Shown here: in pieces, positions 9,150-16,007 of the stretch | Layout: the number at the start of each line of letters is the position of its first letter | Position numbering within the stretch: position 1 is the first letter of the stretch | Source of the DNA: Kiritimatiellales bacterium | GTDB lineage: Bacteria; Verrucomicrobiota; Kiritimatiellia; Kiritimatiellales; Pontiellaceae | Assembly (NCBI GenBank): GCA_030630445.1 | Contig: DAOVNC010000026.1 | Location: forward strand, 1 to 16,007 | Direction of reading: 5' to 3' | DNA length: 16,007 nt | Position numbers and translations under genes: made by a program | Notes under the pieces: model-generated | The model's input: only the letters and a program-made list of their open reading frames with translations | Told to the model about the DNA's origin: nothing | Database searches by the model: none

Positions 9150-10397
9150 CTACTTCGTCTTGGTAAAGCAGAGCGTGGCGTTGTGGCCACCGAAGCCGAG
9201 CGAGTTGCTCAGGGCGACGTTGATTTCCATTTCCCGTGCGACATTGGGGACATAATCCAGATCGCAGTCGGGGTCGGGCGTGGTGTAGTTGATCGTCGGC
9301 GGAGCAATACCATCGCGGATCGCCAGCGCGCAAATTGCCGCTTCAACCCCGCCGGCCGCGCCGAGCATGTGCCCAGTCATGGATTTGGTGGAGCTAATGG
9401 CCACTTTGCGGGCCAGATCTTCGCCCAACGCCTTCTTGATCGCCAACGTTTCACCTTTGTCGTTGAGCGGGGTGCTGGTTCCATGCGCGTTGATATAGTC
9501 GATGTCTTCGGGGTTGAGCCCGGCATCGGAAATCGCGAGCGACATGCCGCGCCCGGCCTCGATGGCCGTCTCGGACGGGGCGGTGATGTGGAAGGCATCG
9601 CAGGTGCGGCCATAGCCGGAGGCATTGCAGTAGATGGTTGCGCCGCGCTTGAGGGCGTGCTCCTTTTCTTCCAGAATGATGATTCCCGCGCCTTCGGACA
9701 TGACGAATCCGTCGCGATCCTTGTCAAACGGGCGGGATGCGCCCTGCGGATCGTCATTGCGGCGGCTGGTGGCGCGCAGTGCGGAGAACCCGCCGATGGC
9801 GAGCATGGCAAGGGAGGCTTCGGAGCCGCCGGCCACCATGACGTCGGCATCGCCATATTGGATGATGCGCATGGCTTCGCCGATGGAGTGCGTGCCGGAT
9901 GCACAGGCGCTGGTGACGCAAAAATTGGGACCCTTGAAACCATATTTGATGGCAATGTATCCGGAGAGGATATTGGTGATCATCTGGGGGATGAGCTGCG
10001 GGGAGATGCGGCGAGGTCCGCCCTGCAGGGCCTTGAAGGCCTGGTTCTGCATAAACTGCATGCCACCGATGCCGGAACTGGCGATTACACCAACCCGTTG
10101 CGAATCGACCGCCTGGATATCAAGGCCAGAATCTTCGATGGCCAGACTAGAGGCCGCCATGCCCCAAATGGAAAAGGGATCCATCTTGCGGGCTTCTTTT
10201 TTATCGAGGAACTTCTCAATCTCGAGGTCGCGGATTTCGCCGCCAATCTGGACGGCGTACTGGTCGATATTCTCCACGTTTTTGACATGGTCGATTCCCG
10301 ACCGGCCGTTCTTGATCCCTTCCCAAAACCGGTCGAGCTCGCTCGCAACGGGCGAAACAATCCCTAAACCTGTTACCACTACTTCACGACGACTCAT
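9150..10397 (-). CDS. fabF: 3-oxoacyl-ACP synthase II (KAS II)
   Basis: Elongates acyl-ACP with malonyl-ACP in the type II fatty acid cycle. The 415-residue protein has the KAS II triad: nucleophile Cys165 in VTSACASGTHSIG, His305 in NAHGTSTPLND, and His343 in STKSMTGHMLGAAGG (with Lys338). It closes with the typical SNSLGFGGHNATL. The start at 10397 is chosen because GAGGAGC (10404-10410) precedes it at about six bases and the frame then opens with RREVVVTGLGIVSP. A longer frame upstream would add residues encoded by the intergenic hairpin. It is the last gene of the fab run, 85 bases after acpP, and is followed by a terminator. Confidence 0.97.
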   Translation of the reverse strand: MSRREVVVTGLGIVSPVASELDRFWEGIKNGRSGIDHVKNVENIDQYAVQIGGEIRDLEIEKFLDKKEARKMDPFSIWGMAASSLAIEDSGLDIQAVDSQRVGVIASSGIGGMQFMQNQAFKALQGGPRRISPQLIPQMITNILSGYIAIKYGFKGPNFCVTSACASGTHSIGEAMRIIQYGDADVMVAGGSEASLAMLAIGGFSALRATSRRNDDPQGASRPFDKDRDGFVMSEGAGIIILEEKEHALKRGATIYCNASGYGRTCDAFHITAPSETAIEAGRGMSLAISDAGLNPEDIDYINAHGTSTPLNDKGETLAIKKALGEDLARKVAISSTKSMTGHMLGAAGGVEAAICALAIRDGIAPPTINYTTPDPDCDLDYVPNVAREMEINVALSNSLGFGGHNATLCFTKTK

Positions 10398-10427
10398 TTT
10401 CCCGCTCCTCGGTTTAAACCAAGCTGA

Positions 10428-10463
10428 AATGGCCGGAACACCCAAGGGGCAGTTCCGGCCATT
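10428..10463 (-). promoter_or_regulatory. Perfect 12-bp intercistronic hairpin between acpP and fabF
   Basis: AATGGCCGGAAC (10428-10439) and GTTCCGGCCATT (10452-10463) are perfectly complementary around a 12-base loop that can itself close (CCC/GGG). It begins 19 bases after the acpP stop and ends 17 bases before the fabF Shine-Dalgarno. Only TTT follows on the minus strand, so it may be a partial terminator, an mRNA end stabiliser or a processing site rather than a full stop. Confidence 0.65.
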
Positions 10464-10482
10464 GACTAGTTCGGCAACTAGG

Positions 10483-10722
10483 CTACTCGCCGAAACCCTT
10501 GTCTTTCAGGTAGCTGATAACGCCGCCAACGGAGGTCATTTTTTCAGCGTCTTCGTCCGGAATTTCAGCACCGAACTCTTCTTCGAAAGCCATAACGAGT
10601 TCGACGGTGTCGAGGGAGTCCGCACCGAGGTCTTCGATGAAGGAAGCGCCTTCGACCACCTGATCGGCGTTAACGCCGAGCTGCTCAACAATGATATCTT
10701 TTACTTTATCTTCAAGTGCCAT
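10483..10722 (-). CDS. acpP: Acyl carrier protein
   Basis: A 79-residue acidic helical protein that carries growing acyl chains on 4'-phosphopantetheine. The attachment site is Ser36 in LGADSLDTVELVMAFEEEFG, which matches the family almost letter for letter. It ends in the usual SVGGVISYLKDKG. The ATG at 10722 has a strong AAGGAG (10730-10735) seven bases upstream; a longer in-frame reading upstream is not expected. It lies 38 bases after fabG and has the largest downstream gap in the operon, containing a stable hairpin. AcpP is typically needed in large excess over the fab enzymes, so separate control here would make sense (inference). Confidence 0.98.
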   Translation of the reverse strand: MALEDKVKDIIVEQLGVNADQVVEGASFIEDLGADSLDTVELVMAFEEEFGAEIPDEDAEKMTSVGGVISYLKDKGFGE

Positions 10723-10760
10723 TTTATTTCTCCTTTTTTCTAGGTTTACACTTACAAACG

Positions 10761-11504
10761 CTACATGACCATTCCGCCGCATGTCGAGATCACTTGTCCC
10801 GTAACATACGCAGATACGTCACTTGCCAAAAACAGTACAACATTGGCCACATCTTCCGGTTCGCCAAAGCGGCTCAGCGGAATGAGCTCTTTCATCTTGT
10901 TCTGGACCTCGTCATCCAGGGCATCGGTCATGGCCGTGCGGATGAAGCCCGGCGCAACCGCATTGCAGCGGACGTTGCGGGAAGCGAGTTCCTTCGCGAC
11001 GGTCTTGCTGAACGAGATCACCCCGCCCTTGGAGGCCGCATAGTTGGCCTGGCCGGCGTTGCCCATCAGGCCGATCACCGAAGCGATGTTCACGATGGTT
11101 CCAGAACGCCGCTTCATCATGCCGCGCATAACGGCCTTGGTGCACAGGAACGTTCCTTTGAGGTTCACGTTCAGCACGGCATCCCAATCGTCCTCGCTCA
11201 TGCGCATGATCAAACCATCCTTGGTGATGCCTGCATTGTTCACGAGGATGTCGATCTTTCCAAAATCCTTTTCGATGGCTTTGATGCCTGCGGTGACATT
11301 CCCGCCTTCGGCGACGTTCACACCGTAGCATTCCGCACGGCGCCCCAGCGCCTTCACCATTTCGGCGGTTTCTTCGAGCCATTCTTCATTCAGGTCGCAC
11401 AGCGCGAGATCCGCGCCGGCTTCCGCCAGTTTGAGGGCAATCGCCTGCCCCAGTCCGCGAGCTGCACCGGTCACCAAAGCCACTTTATCATTCAATTCAA
11501 ACAC
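10761..11504 (-). CDS. fabG: 3-oxoacyl-ACP reductase
   Basis: NADPH-dependent short-chain dehydrogenase that makes the first reduction of each fatty acid cycle. The 247 residues show the Rossmann motif TGAARGLGQ (12-20), NNAG (89-92), and the catalytic tetrad Asn114, Ser142, Tyr155, Lys159 (NYAASKGG). PGFIRTAMTD (185-194) and the C-terminal GGMVM also fit FabG rather than other SDRs, as does the position between fabD and acpP. Translation starts at GTG (11504). The ribosome site AGGAA (11511-11515) overlaps the fabD stop codon, so the two genes are closely coupled (9 bases apart). Confidence 0.96.
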   Translation of the reverse strand: MFELNDKVALVTGAARGLGQAIALKLAEAGADLALCDLNEEWLEETAEMVKALGRRAECYGVNVAEGGNVTAGIKAIEKDFGKIDILVNNAGITKDGLIMRMSEDDWDAVLNVNLKGTFLCTKAVMRGMMKRRSGTIVNIASVIGLMGNAGQANYAASKGGVISFSKTVAKELASRNVRCNAVAPGFIRTAMTDALDDEVQNKMKELIPLSRFGEPEDVANVVLFLASDVSAYVTGQVISTCGGMVM

Positions 11505-11513
11505 AATTTTTTC

Positions 11514-12419
11514 CTATTCCTTTTCCAGATCCGTTAATCGAGCGATGTTACGGACTGCGCACGTCTTGTCAATACGCTTTATGAGTCCCGCCAGCACCTT
11601 GCCTGGCCCGCATTCTATAATCTCTCCCACTCCGTTCGATGCCATCCATTGGATGAGGGCAACCCACTGGACCGAGGAGGTGATCTGCTTGATCATGTCG
11701 TCCTTCACGGAGGTGCTTCCATGCGGTTGTGCAGTGACGTTCGAAAGCACCGGAACCGTTTCTTCCGAAAAACCGATATCGGCCAGGAAACCGCGCATTT
11801 TATCGGCAGCGGGTTGCATCAACGGCGAATGGAACGCGCCGGCCACCGGCAGGCGAATCGCCCGTTTTGCACCGGCGGACTTTACCAGCTCCTCCGCCTT
11901 GTCAATCGACCCGGCCGTGCCGGAGAGTACCGTCTGCGCCAGCGAATTAAAGTTGGCCACAAAACATCCCGCCTCGGCGGCAATCCTGACCAACACATCG
12001 CCATCGATGCCCATCACGGCCAGCATGGCTCCTGGATTTTCCTCGCAGGCGGCTTGCATCGCTTCGCCGCGCGCCCGAAGAATCTTGATCGTATCTTCAA
12101 ACCCGATAACGCCCGCAACGTAGAGTGCCGTCCATTCGCCGAGGCTATGGCCTGCGAGCAGTTCATATTCAAGACCGGGCTGCTTGATTTTCAACGCCTG
12201 GAAAGCCGCCGCGCTGGCCACGAAGATACCGAGCTGCGCGTGGTTTGATTTGTTCAGCTCTTCCTGCGGCCCCTCGAAACAGATTTTTTCAAGATCGTAG
12301 CCGAGGATTTCGTTGGCTTGGTCGAACAGGGCCTTGCATTCGGGAATCGCCTCCGCGAAATCCTTCCCCATGCCGACCACCTGCGACCCCTGCCCTGGAA
12401 AAATAATTGCTCTTTTCAT
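11514..12419 (-). CDS. fabD: Malonyl-CoA:ACP transacylase
   Basis: Transfers malonyl from CoA to ACP, supplying the extender for FabH and FabF. The 301 residues have the FabD signatures: FPGQGSQ (7-13, oxyanion), nucleophile Ser92 in GHSLGEWTAL, Arg117 that binds the malonyl carboxylate (LRARGEAMQ), and His197 in AGAFHSPLM. A glycine-rich ECGPGKVLAGLIKR closes the fold. The ATG (12419-12417) shares its A with the fabH stop as TAATG, a classic termination-reinitiation arrangement, and no separate ribosome site is needed. Confidence 0.97.
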   Translation of the reverse strand: MKRAIIFPGQGSQVVGMGKDFAEAIPECKALFDQANEILGYDLEKICFEGPQEELNKSNHAQLGIFVASAAAFQALKIKQPGLEYELLAGHSLGEWTALYVAGVIGFEDTIKILRARGEAMQAACEENPGAMLAVMGIDGDVLVRIAAEAGCFVANFNSLAQTVLSGTAGSIDKAEELVKSAGAKRAIRLPVAGAFHSPLMQPAADKMRGFLADIGFSEETVPVLSNVTAQPHGSTSVKDDMIKQITSSVQWVALIQWMASNGVGEIIECGPGKVLAGLIKRIDKTCAVRNIARLTDLEKE

Positions 12420-13411
12420 TACCTATTCCACTCCAATACATTTGCACCCCATGTAAAGCCGCCGCCAAAGACGGTCAATGCGACGAGGTCGCCCTTCTGG
12501 ATGGTTCCATCCTTAACCGCTTCGTCCAGCGCAATCGCCAGCGCGGCCGACGAGGTGTTGGCATATTTTTCGACGTTCGTATAGATCCGGTCGGCAATTC
12601 CAAGCCGCTTGGCAATCGCATCGATAATGCGGATATTGGCCTGATGCGGGATGAAGCATTTTATTTCGTCCACGCCGACATCGTTTTTTTCCAAGGCTTG
12701 AACCACCGCCTCGGTCATGCGGACGACGGCGTGCTTGAACACCTCGCGCCCCCGCATCTTGAGATATTGCTGCCGTTGGTCGATCATCTCGTGCGAGATG
12801 GGGTTGCGACTGCCTCCGCCCGGCGTCCAAAGCAAATCCGCAAGGGAGCCATCGGAACCCATGACCGACTTCATGATGCCGCGTCCTTCGCCACCGGCCT
12901 GCAATACCGCCGCACCGGCACCATCGCCGAACAGGATGCAGGTGCCGCGGTCTTCCCAATCGATGAACGTGCTCATTTTTTCCGTACCAATCACGAGAGC
13001 GGTTTTCACCGCGCCGCTGGCAATCTGGTTCTTGGCGGCATCGAGCGCAAAAAGAAAGCCCGAGCAGGCCGCGCCGAGGTCGTAGCAATAGGCGTTCTTG
13101 GCACCGATCTTCTCCTGCACGAAGCAAGCGGTGCTGGGGAAAAACATATCGGGCGAGAGCGTCGCGACGATCAGCAGATCGAGTTCGCCGGCCTCGATTC
13201 CGGCATCGGCCAACGCCGCTTTGGCGGCCTCGGTGCCAAGATCGGACGAGGCTTGGCCGGGCGCGGCGATATGGCGTTCGCGCATGCCGGTACGGGAATG
13301 GATCCATTCGTCGGTGGTTTCGACGATTTTTTCGAGGTCGTGGTTCGTAAGCACCTTTTCAGGCACATACGATCCGGTTCCAATAATTGAAACTGTGCGG
13401 GGCAGATCCAT
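12419..13411 (-). CDS. fabH: 3-oxoacyl-ACP synthase III (KAS III)
   Basis: Starts fatty acid synthesis by condensing a short acyl-CoA with malonyl-ACP. The 330 residues carry the KAS III triad: Cys116 in DLGAACSGFLFALD, His256 in IPHQANIRI, and Asn285 in YANTSSAA. DEWIHSRTGMRERHIA (34-49) and the C-terminal FGGGFTWGANVLEW are typical. Whether the primer is acetyl-CoA or branched acyl-CoA cannot be decided from these motifs. The ATG at 13411 has only a weak purine stretch upstream and lies 21 bases after plsX, so it likely depends on coupling. Its stop overlaps the fabD start. Confidence 0.97.
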   Translation of the reverse strand: MDLPRTVSIIGTGSYVPEKVLTNHDLEKIVETTDEWIHSRTGMRERHIAAPGQASSDLGTEAAKAALADAGIEAGELDLLIVATLSPDMFFPSTACFVQEKIGAKNAYCYDLGAACSGFLFALDAAKNQIASGAVKTALVIGTEKMSTFIDWEDRGTCILFGDGAGAAVLQAGGEGRGIMKSVMGSDGSLADLLWTPGGGSRNPISHEMIDQRQQYLKMRGREVFKHAVVRMTEAVVQALEKNDVGVDEIKCFIPHQANIRIIDAIAKRLGIADRIYTNVEKYANTSSAALAIALDEAVKDGTIQKGDLVALTVFGGGFTWGANVLEWNR

Positions 13412-13432
13412 AATCGCGTTCTCGTGAAAATA

Positions 13433-14443
13433 CTAGGTTCCGGCGTTTATACGCTTTAGCTCAGCTTCAATCAAATGGTTTAAGTCGTGATCAACGGCTT
13501 CGGACGCCACGCGGATGGCGTTGAAGGTGGCCAGCGCGTTTGAGGATCCATGACCGATGATGACCACCCCGTTCGCACCGAGGAGCGGTGCTCCACCATG
13601 GTTCGCCGGGTCGGCATGCGATTTCATCTCCTTGAAGACCCCGCGGGAAAGCAGGGCTCCCAGAATCCGGAGCGGGTTGGCGCGGAACATGGTTTTGAGC
13701 CAATCGGAAATCATGCGGGCGACCGCCTCGCTGGTTTTCAGCACCACGTTGCCGACAAAGCCATCGCACACGGCCACGCTGACCTTGCCGCCGTAGAGAT
13801 CGCGGCTTTCCACATTGCCAATAAAGTTGAGATGCGTCTGTTCCAGCAGGCCAAAGCTCTTCTTGGTGGTCTCGTTGCCCTTTGCCGCCTCTCCGCCAAT
13901 GCTCAGCAGGCCAACGCTCGGGTTTTCAACGCCGAGGATTTCCCGCGAATAGATGGAACCCATCACCGCAAACTGCTGGATCATTTCCGGCGTGCTGTCG
14001 GGATTGGCGCCGGCGTCGAGCAGGACAAATGGAGCTTTGGGGGTCGGCATGACGGTTGCGATAGCCGGGCGGGTGACGCCTTCGAGCGTCCGAAGCTTCA
14101 GCGTGGCGGCTGCCACCGCCGCGCCGGTATTCCCGGCCGAAAAGATGGCATCCGCCTTGCCGTCCTTCACCAACCCGATCGAGCGCGCAATGGAAGAATC
14201 CTTTTTGCGGCGAATGGCCACGGCGGGGGATTCGCCCATTTCCACCACTTCGGAGGCATGTACGACCTCAATGCACGGAGGGATGGAACCCTTGTGTTTT
14301 TTGAGTTCAGCCTGAATGGCGGATTCATTACCGACAAGAAACAGCTTTTCAATGCCTTGGAGTTGTTCAGCGGCTTGAAGCGTTCCTTTAACAATCTCGC
14401 GGGGGGCATAGTCTCCCCCCATCGCATCGATCGAGATACGCAT
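13433..14443 (-). CDS. plsX: Phosphate acyltransferase PlsX
   Basis: Makes acyl-phosphate from acyl-ACP for PlsY, linking fatty acid synthesis to phospholipid synthesis at the membrane. The 336-residue protein has the family motifs DAMGGDYAP (6-14), SAGNTGA (102-108), LLDAGANPDSTPEM (141-154), the VCDGFVGNVVLKTSE stretch (225-239), and GGAPLLGANGVVIIGHGSS (283-301). The ATG at 14443 lies six bases after the rpmF stop, and the AGG of the likely ribosome site (14449-14451) overlaps that stop. The rpmF-plsX-fabH order is widespread in bacteria and supports the call. Confidence 0.97.
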   Translation of the reverse strand: MRISIDAMGGDYAPREIVKGTLQAAEQLQGIEKLFLVGNESAIQAELKKHKGSIPPCIEVVHASEVVEMGESPAVAIRRKKDSSIARSIGLVKDGKADAIFSAGNTGAAVAAATLKLRTLEGVTRPAIATVMPTPKAPFVLLDAGANPDSTPEMIQQFAVMGSIYSREILGVENPSVGLLSIGGEAAKGNETTKKSFGLLEQTHLNFIGNVESRDLYGGKVSVAVCDGFVGNVVLKTSEAVARMISDWLKTMFRANPLRILGALLSRGVFKEMKSHADPANHGGAPLLGANGVVIIGHGSSNALATFNAIRVASEAVDHDLNHLIEAELKRINAGT

Positions 14444-14449
14444 GGGAGC

Positions 14450-14638
14450 CTAGTCTTCCGAAGCGACGGTCAGAACCTGGCGTCCATTATAGTACCCGCA
14501 GCTCGGGCAAGCATGGTGGGACAGTTGCGGCGCACCGCACTGTGCGCAGCTGGAAGCGCGTGACATAGGCTTTTTCGTGTTTTGAGCCTTGCGGCTCGCG
14601 GTTCTGCTCTTCGATGTTTTTCTCTTTGGAACTGCCAT
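14450..14638 (-). CDS. rpmF: 50S ribosomal protein L32
   Basis: A 62-residue basic protein opening with MAVPKRKTSKSRTASRKAQ, the L32 hallmark. A zinc ribbon of four cysteines follows (Cys31, Cys34, Cys44, Cys47: CAQCG ... CPSCGYYNGR). It belongs to the C+ type of L32, which needs zinc. A strong ribosome site, AAGGAGGA (14644-14651), precedes the ATG. It lies 18 bases after the DUF177 gene, the usual order. Confidence 0.98.
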   Translation of the reverse strand: MAVPKRKTSKSRTASRKAQNTKKPMSRASSCAQCGAPQLSHHACPSCGYYNGRQVLTVASED

Positions 14639-14656
14639 CGCAATCCTCCTTCGACT

Positions 14657-15118
14657 CTATAAATCCAAACTGTCCAGTGCCGACCACGGGTTTGGCCGAT
14701 CCCCTGCCGTGCAACTGCACGAACCCCTGTTCAGGTTGGCGCCGCATTGCGCGCACAACCCCTTGCATTCCTCGCTACAGACCGGAAAACCCGGAACATG
14801 CAGCAAAAGTTCCTCCCGCATATCCTCCGTAATATCCACGGAATCCGTGTCTTCAGAGGCGGGATAAGCGCGCAGAAAACCGGAATCAGCCACGGTTGTC
14901 GAGAAAAAATCCGAACATCTTGTGCACTTCAAACCGAGGGAAACCGACAGCGATCCGCGCACGACCAGTTCGTCCGAAACGTGCTGGGCATCCAGCGCAT
15001 AATGAACATCCCCTTCGACCGTGCAAAACGGGTCGTTTTCCAGTTCCATGATGGTTCCCGGATCGTCCCCTTCAAAGTGCGATCCCTCTTCCGGAATCCG
15101 CGCAATCATTATCTTCAT
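14657..15118 (-). CDS. DUF177/YceD-family protein
   Basis: A 153-residue protein of the DUF177 family. Members are encoded just upstream of rpmF in most bacteria and have been linked to 23S rRNA/large-subunit maturation in plants and E. coli (family knowledge). The sequence has a CTRC pair (Cys65, Cys68) in the central beta region and the characteristic C-terminal cysteine cluster CSEECKGLCAQCGANLNRG followed by CSC (Cys114, 118, 122, 125, 134, 136), probably metal-binding. The ATG at 15118 is chosen because AGGAG (15124-15128) is five bases upstream. A longer frame to 15274 would run through the promoter region and into the divergent gene. It is the first gene of the fab operon. Confidence 0.92.
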   Translation of the reverse strand: MKIMIARIPEEGSHFEGDDPGTIMELENDPFCTVEGDVHYALDAQHVSDELVVRGSLSVSLGLKCTRCSDFFSTTVADSGFLRAYPASEDTDSVDITEDMREELLLHVPGFPVCSEECKGLCAQCGANLNRGSCSCTAGDRPNPWSALDSLDL

Positions 15119-15147
15119 GTCCTCTCCTGCCTCTATATTCGCCGTAT

Positions 15148-15175
15148 AGAATACGTATGGAAGGCCGGGGTTCAA
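15148..15175 (-). promoter_or_regulatory. Candidate promoter of the DUF177-rpmF-plsX-fab operon
   Basis: On the minus strand TTGAAC (15175-15170) is followed after 16 bases by TATTCT (15153-15148), about 30 bases before the start codon. Both boxes match well enough for a sigma70 promoter. I see no clear FadR- or FapR-like operator in the 134-base gap. Confidence 0.4.
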
Positions 15176-15252
15176 CCTAAAAACATGCCCGGATAAAACG
15201 CTGGCGAAAGATCCATCGCCCCGCCCCGCAAGCTCTGCTACCCTTCCGCACC

Positions 15253-16007
15253 ATGAACGCATTGCTGAATCCATTCCAAAGGGAAAAGCTCGCCCTGCTA
15301 CCTACGCCCATCCGCCCGCTTGCCGCCATTGGCGACGGGCTGTTCATGAAACAGGACGGCCTTAGCGGGCCGGTCTATGGCGGCAACAAGATTCGAAAGC
15401 TCGAATTCCTGCTCGGCGAGGCGCAGGCCGAAGGATGCAGGAGCGTGATTACCTACGGAGCGGTCGGATCCAACCACGCGCTCGCCACCGCCGTCTGCTG
15501 CCGTCCGCTTGGCCTCCGAGCCATTTCAATCCTCGCGCCGCAGCAAACCAGCGCCCACGTCCGAAAAAACATCCTCATGCAATGCGCCGTCGGTGCCGAG
15601 CTGCACCTTTGCCCCGACTTCTCCCATTTTCCCGAAATCACTGAACAGATTGTCGCGCGGTCCTACGAGGAAGACGGCATCGATCCCTACATTATTCCCT
15701 CGGGCGGAACCAACGCCATCGGTGCGCTCGGCTTCGTCGAGGCCTCCTTCGAGCTGGCGGAACAGATGCAACCCGACGTGATCTACCTTCCCATGGGCAC
15801 GGGCGGGACGCTGGCCGGGCTGCTCGTCGGCCTCAGGCTGGCCGGGTTGAAAACCCGCGTCGAAGCCATCCGCGTGGTCGACCGCGACTTCCGCAACGAA
15901 ACCCACATCAAGCAACTTTGCAGTGAAGTTTGCGCCAAACTGGGTGTTGATTTGGAAATCGACGAGGACGATATTGTCATCCGCGACGAATTTTTCGGCG
16001 AAGACTA
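15253..16007 (+). CDS. PLP-dependent ACC deaminase/D-cysteine desulfhydrase family protein, 3' end outside the window
   Basis: The open frame from the ATG at 15253 runs off the right edge, with 251 complete codons visible of an expected ~300-330. It is a fold-type II PLP enzyme: GGNKIRKLEF (43-52) with Lys46 as Schiff-base lysine, SNHA (73-76) with Asn74 contacting PLP, the substrate loop PSGGTNAIGALG (149-160), and the phosphate-binding GTGGTLAG (182-189). Family members act as D-cysteine desulfhydrase (to pyruvate, H2S, ammonia) or 1-aminocyclopropane-1-carboxylate deaminase. The discriminating tyrosine/glutamate positions near the C-terminus are partly outside the window, so the substrate is open. 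There is no clear ribosome site before the ATG. It is divergent from the fab operon and functionally unrelated to it. Confidence 0.88.
   Translation, partial: MNALLNPFQREKLALLPTPIRPLAAIGDGLFMKQDGLSGPVYGGNKIRKLEFLLGEAQAEGCRSVITYGAVGSNHALATAVCCRPLGLRAISILAPQQTSAHVRKNILMQCAVGAELHLCPDFSHFPEITEQIVARSYEEDGIDPYIIPSGGTNAIGALGFVEASFELAEQMQPDVIYLPMGTGGTLAGLLVGLRLAGLKTRVEAIRVVDRDFRNETHIKQLCSEVCAKLGVDLEIDEDDIVIRDEFFGED

Noticed and set aside
8769..10367. Long plus-strand open frame (532 codons) across the ribF end and antisense to fabF
   Set aside because: It is out of frame with ribF, reads through a terminator, and is antisense to a clear KAS II. Its length comes from high GC codon bias.
12407..14563. 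Long plus-strand open frames antisense to fabH and plsX
   Set aside because: Their translations resemble no family and mirror the third-position GC bias of the real minus-strand genes.

Overview
The window looks like chromosomal DNA from a Gram-negative-type bacterium with GC-rich genes. The best guess is the PVC superphylum, close to Kiritimatiellota/Lentisphaerota. This lineage call is an inference. It rests on the exported protein with a DxDxDG calcium motif at the left edge, the exported cysteine-rich protein with a small N-terminal SH3-like domain, and the style of the core genes. There is no rRNA, tRNA, CRISPR array, insertion sequence or phage gene.

Layout. (1) Positions 1-1068 (-) hold the 5' part of a secreted protein cut by the window edge. 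A small XRE-type regulator (1180-1419, +) is divergent from it. (2) Positions 1548-4301 (-) encode pyruvate, phosphate dikinase, with a terminator and a separate perfect palindrome downstream and a good sigma70-like promoter upstream. (3) Positions 4555-5421 (+) encode a farnesyl/geranyl diphosphate synthase. It converges, with a one-base gap, on an exported protein (5423-6811, -) carrying twelve CxxCxxxG motifs in two duplicated modules. (4) rbfA-truB-ribF (6960-9064, +) is a compact ribosome-maturation/tRNA-modification/flavin cluster. truB and ribF are separated by an inverted set of heptamer repeats. (5) Positions 9150-15118 (-) form one eight-gene run read right to left: DUF177/YceD, rpmF, plsX, fabH, fabD, fabG, acpP, fabF. 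A bidirectional-looking hairpin at 9098-9127 separates it from ribF. (6) Positions 15253-16007 (+) hold the 5' part of a PLP-dependent ACC deaminase/D-cysteine desulfhydrase family gene, cut by the right edge.

How the genes work together. The fab run encodes initiation (FabH), malonyl loading (FabD), carrier (AcpP), first reduction (FabG) and elongation (FabF), with PlsX passing acyl groups to phospholipid synthesis. Its link to L32 and the DUF177 protein is a widely conserved arrangement. Spacing is tight (TAATG overlap of fabH/fabD; SD sites overlapping upstream stops). The exception is an 85-base acpP-fabF gap, which carries a 12-bp perfect hairpin that could set the AcpP:FabF ratio. PPDK interconverts pyruvate and PEP.

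Most of the window is conserved housekeeping DNA, and I see no clear new multi-gene system. The items most worth a second look are the duplicated exported zinc-ribbon-like protein, the heptamer repeat array at the truB/ribF junction, the acpP-fabF hairpin, and the repeated palindromes/terminator cores.
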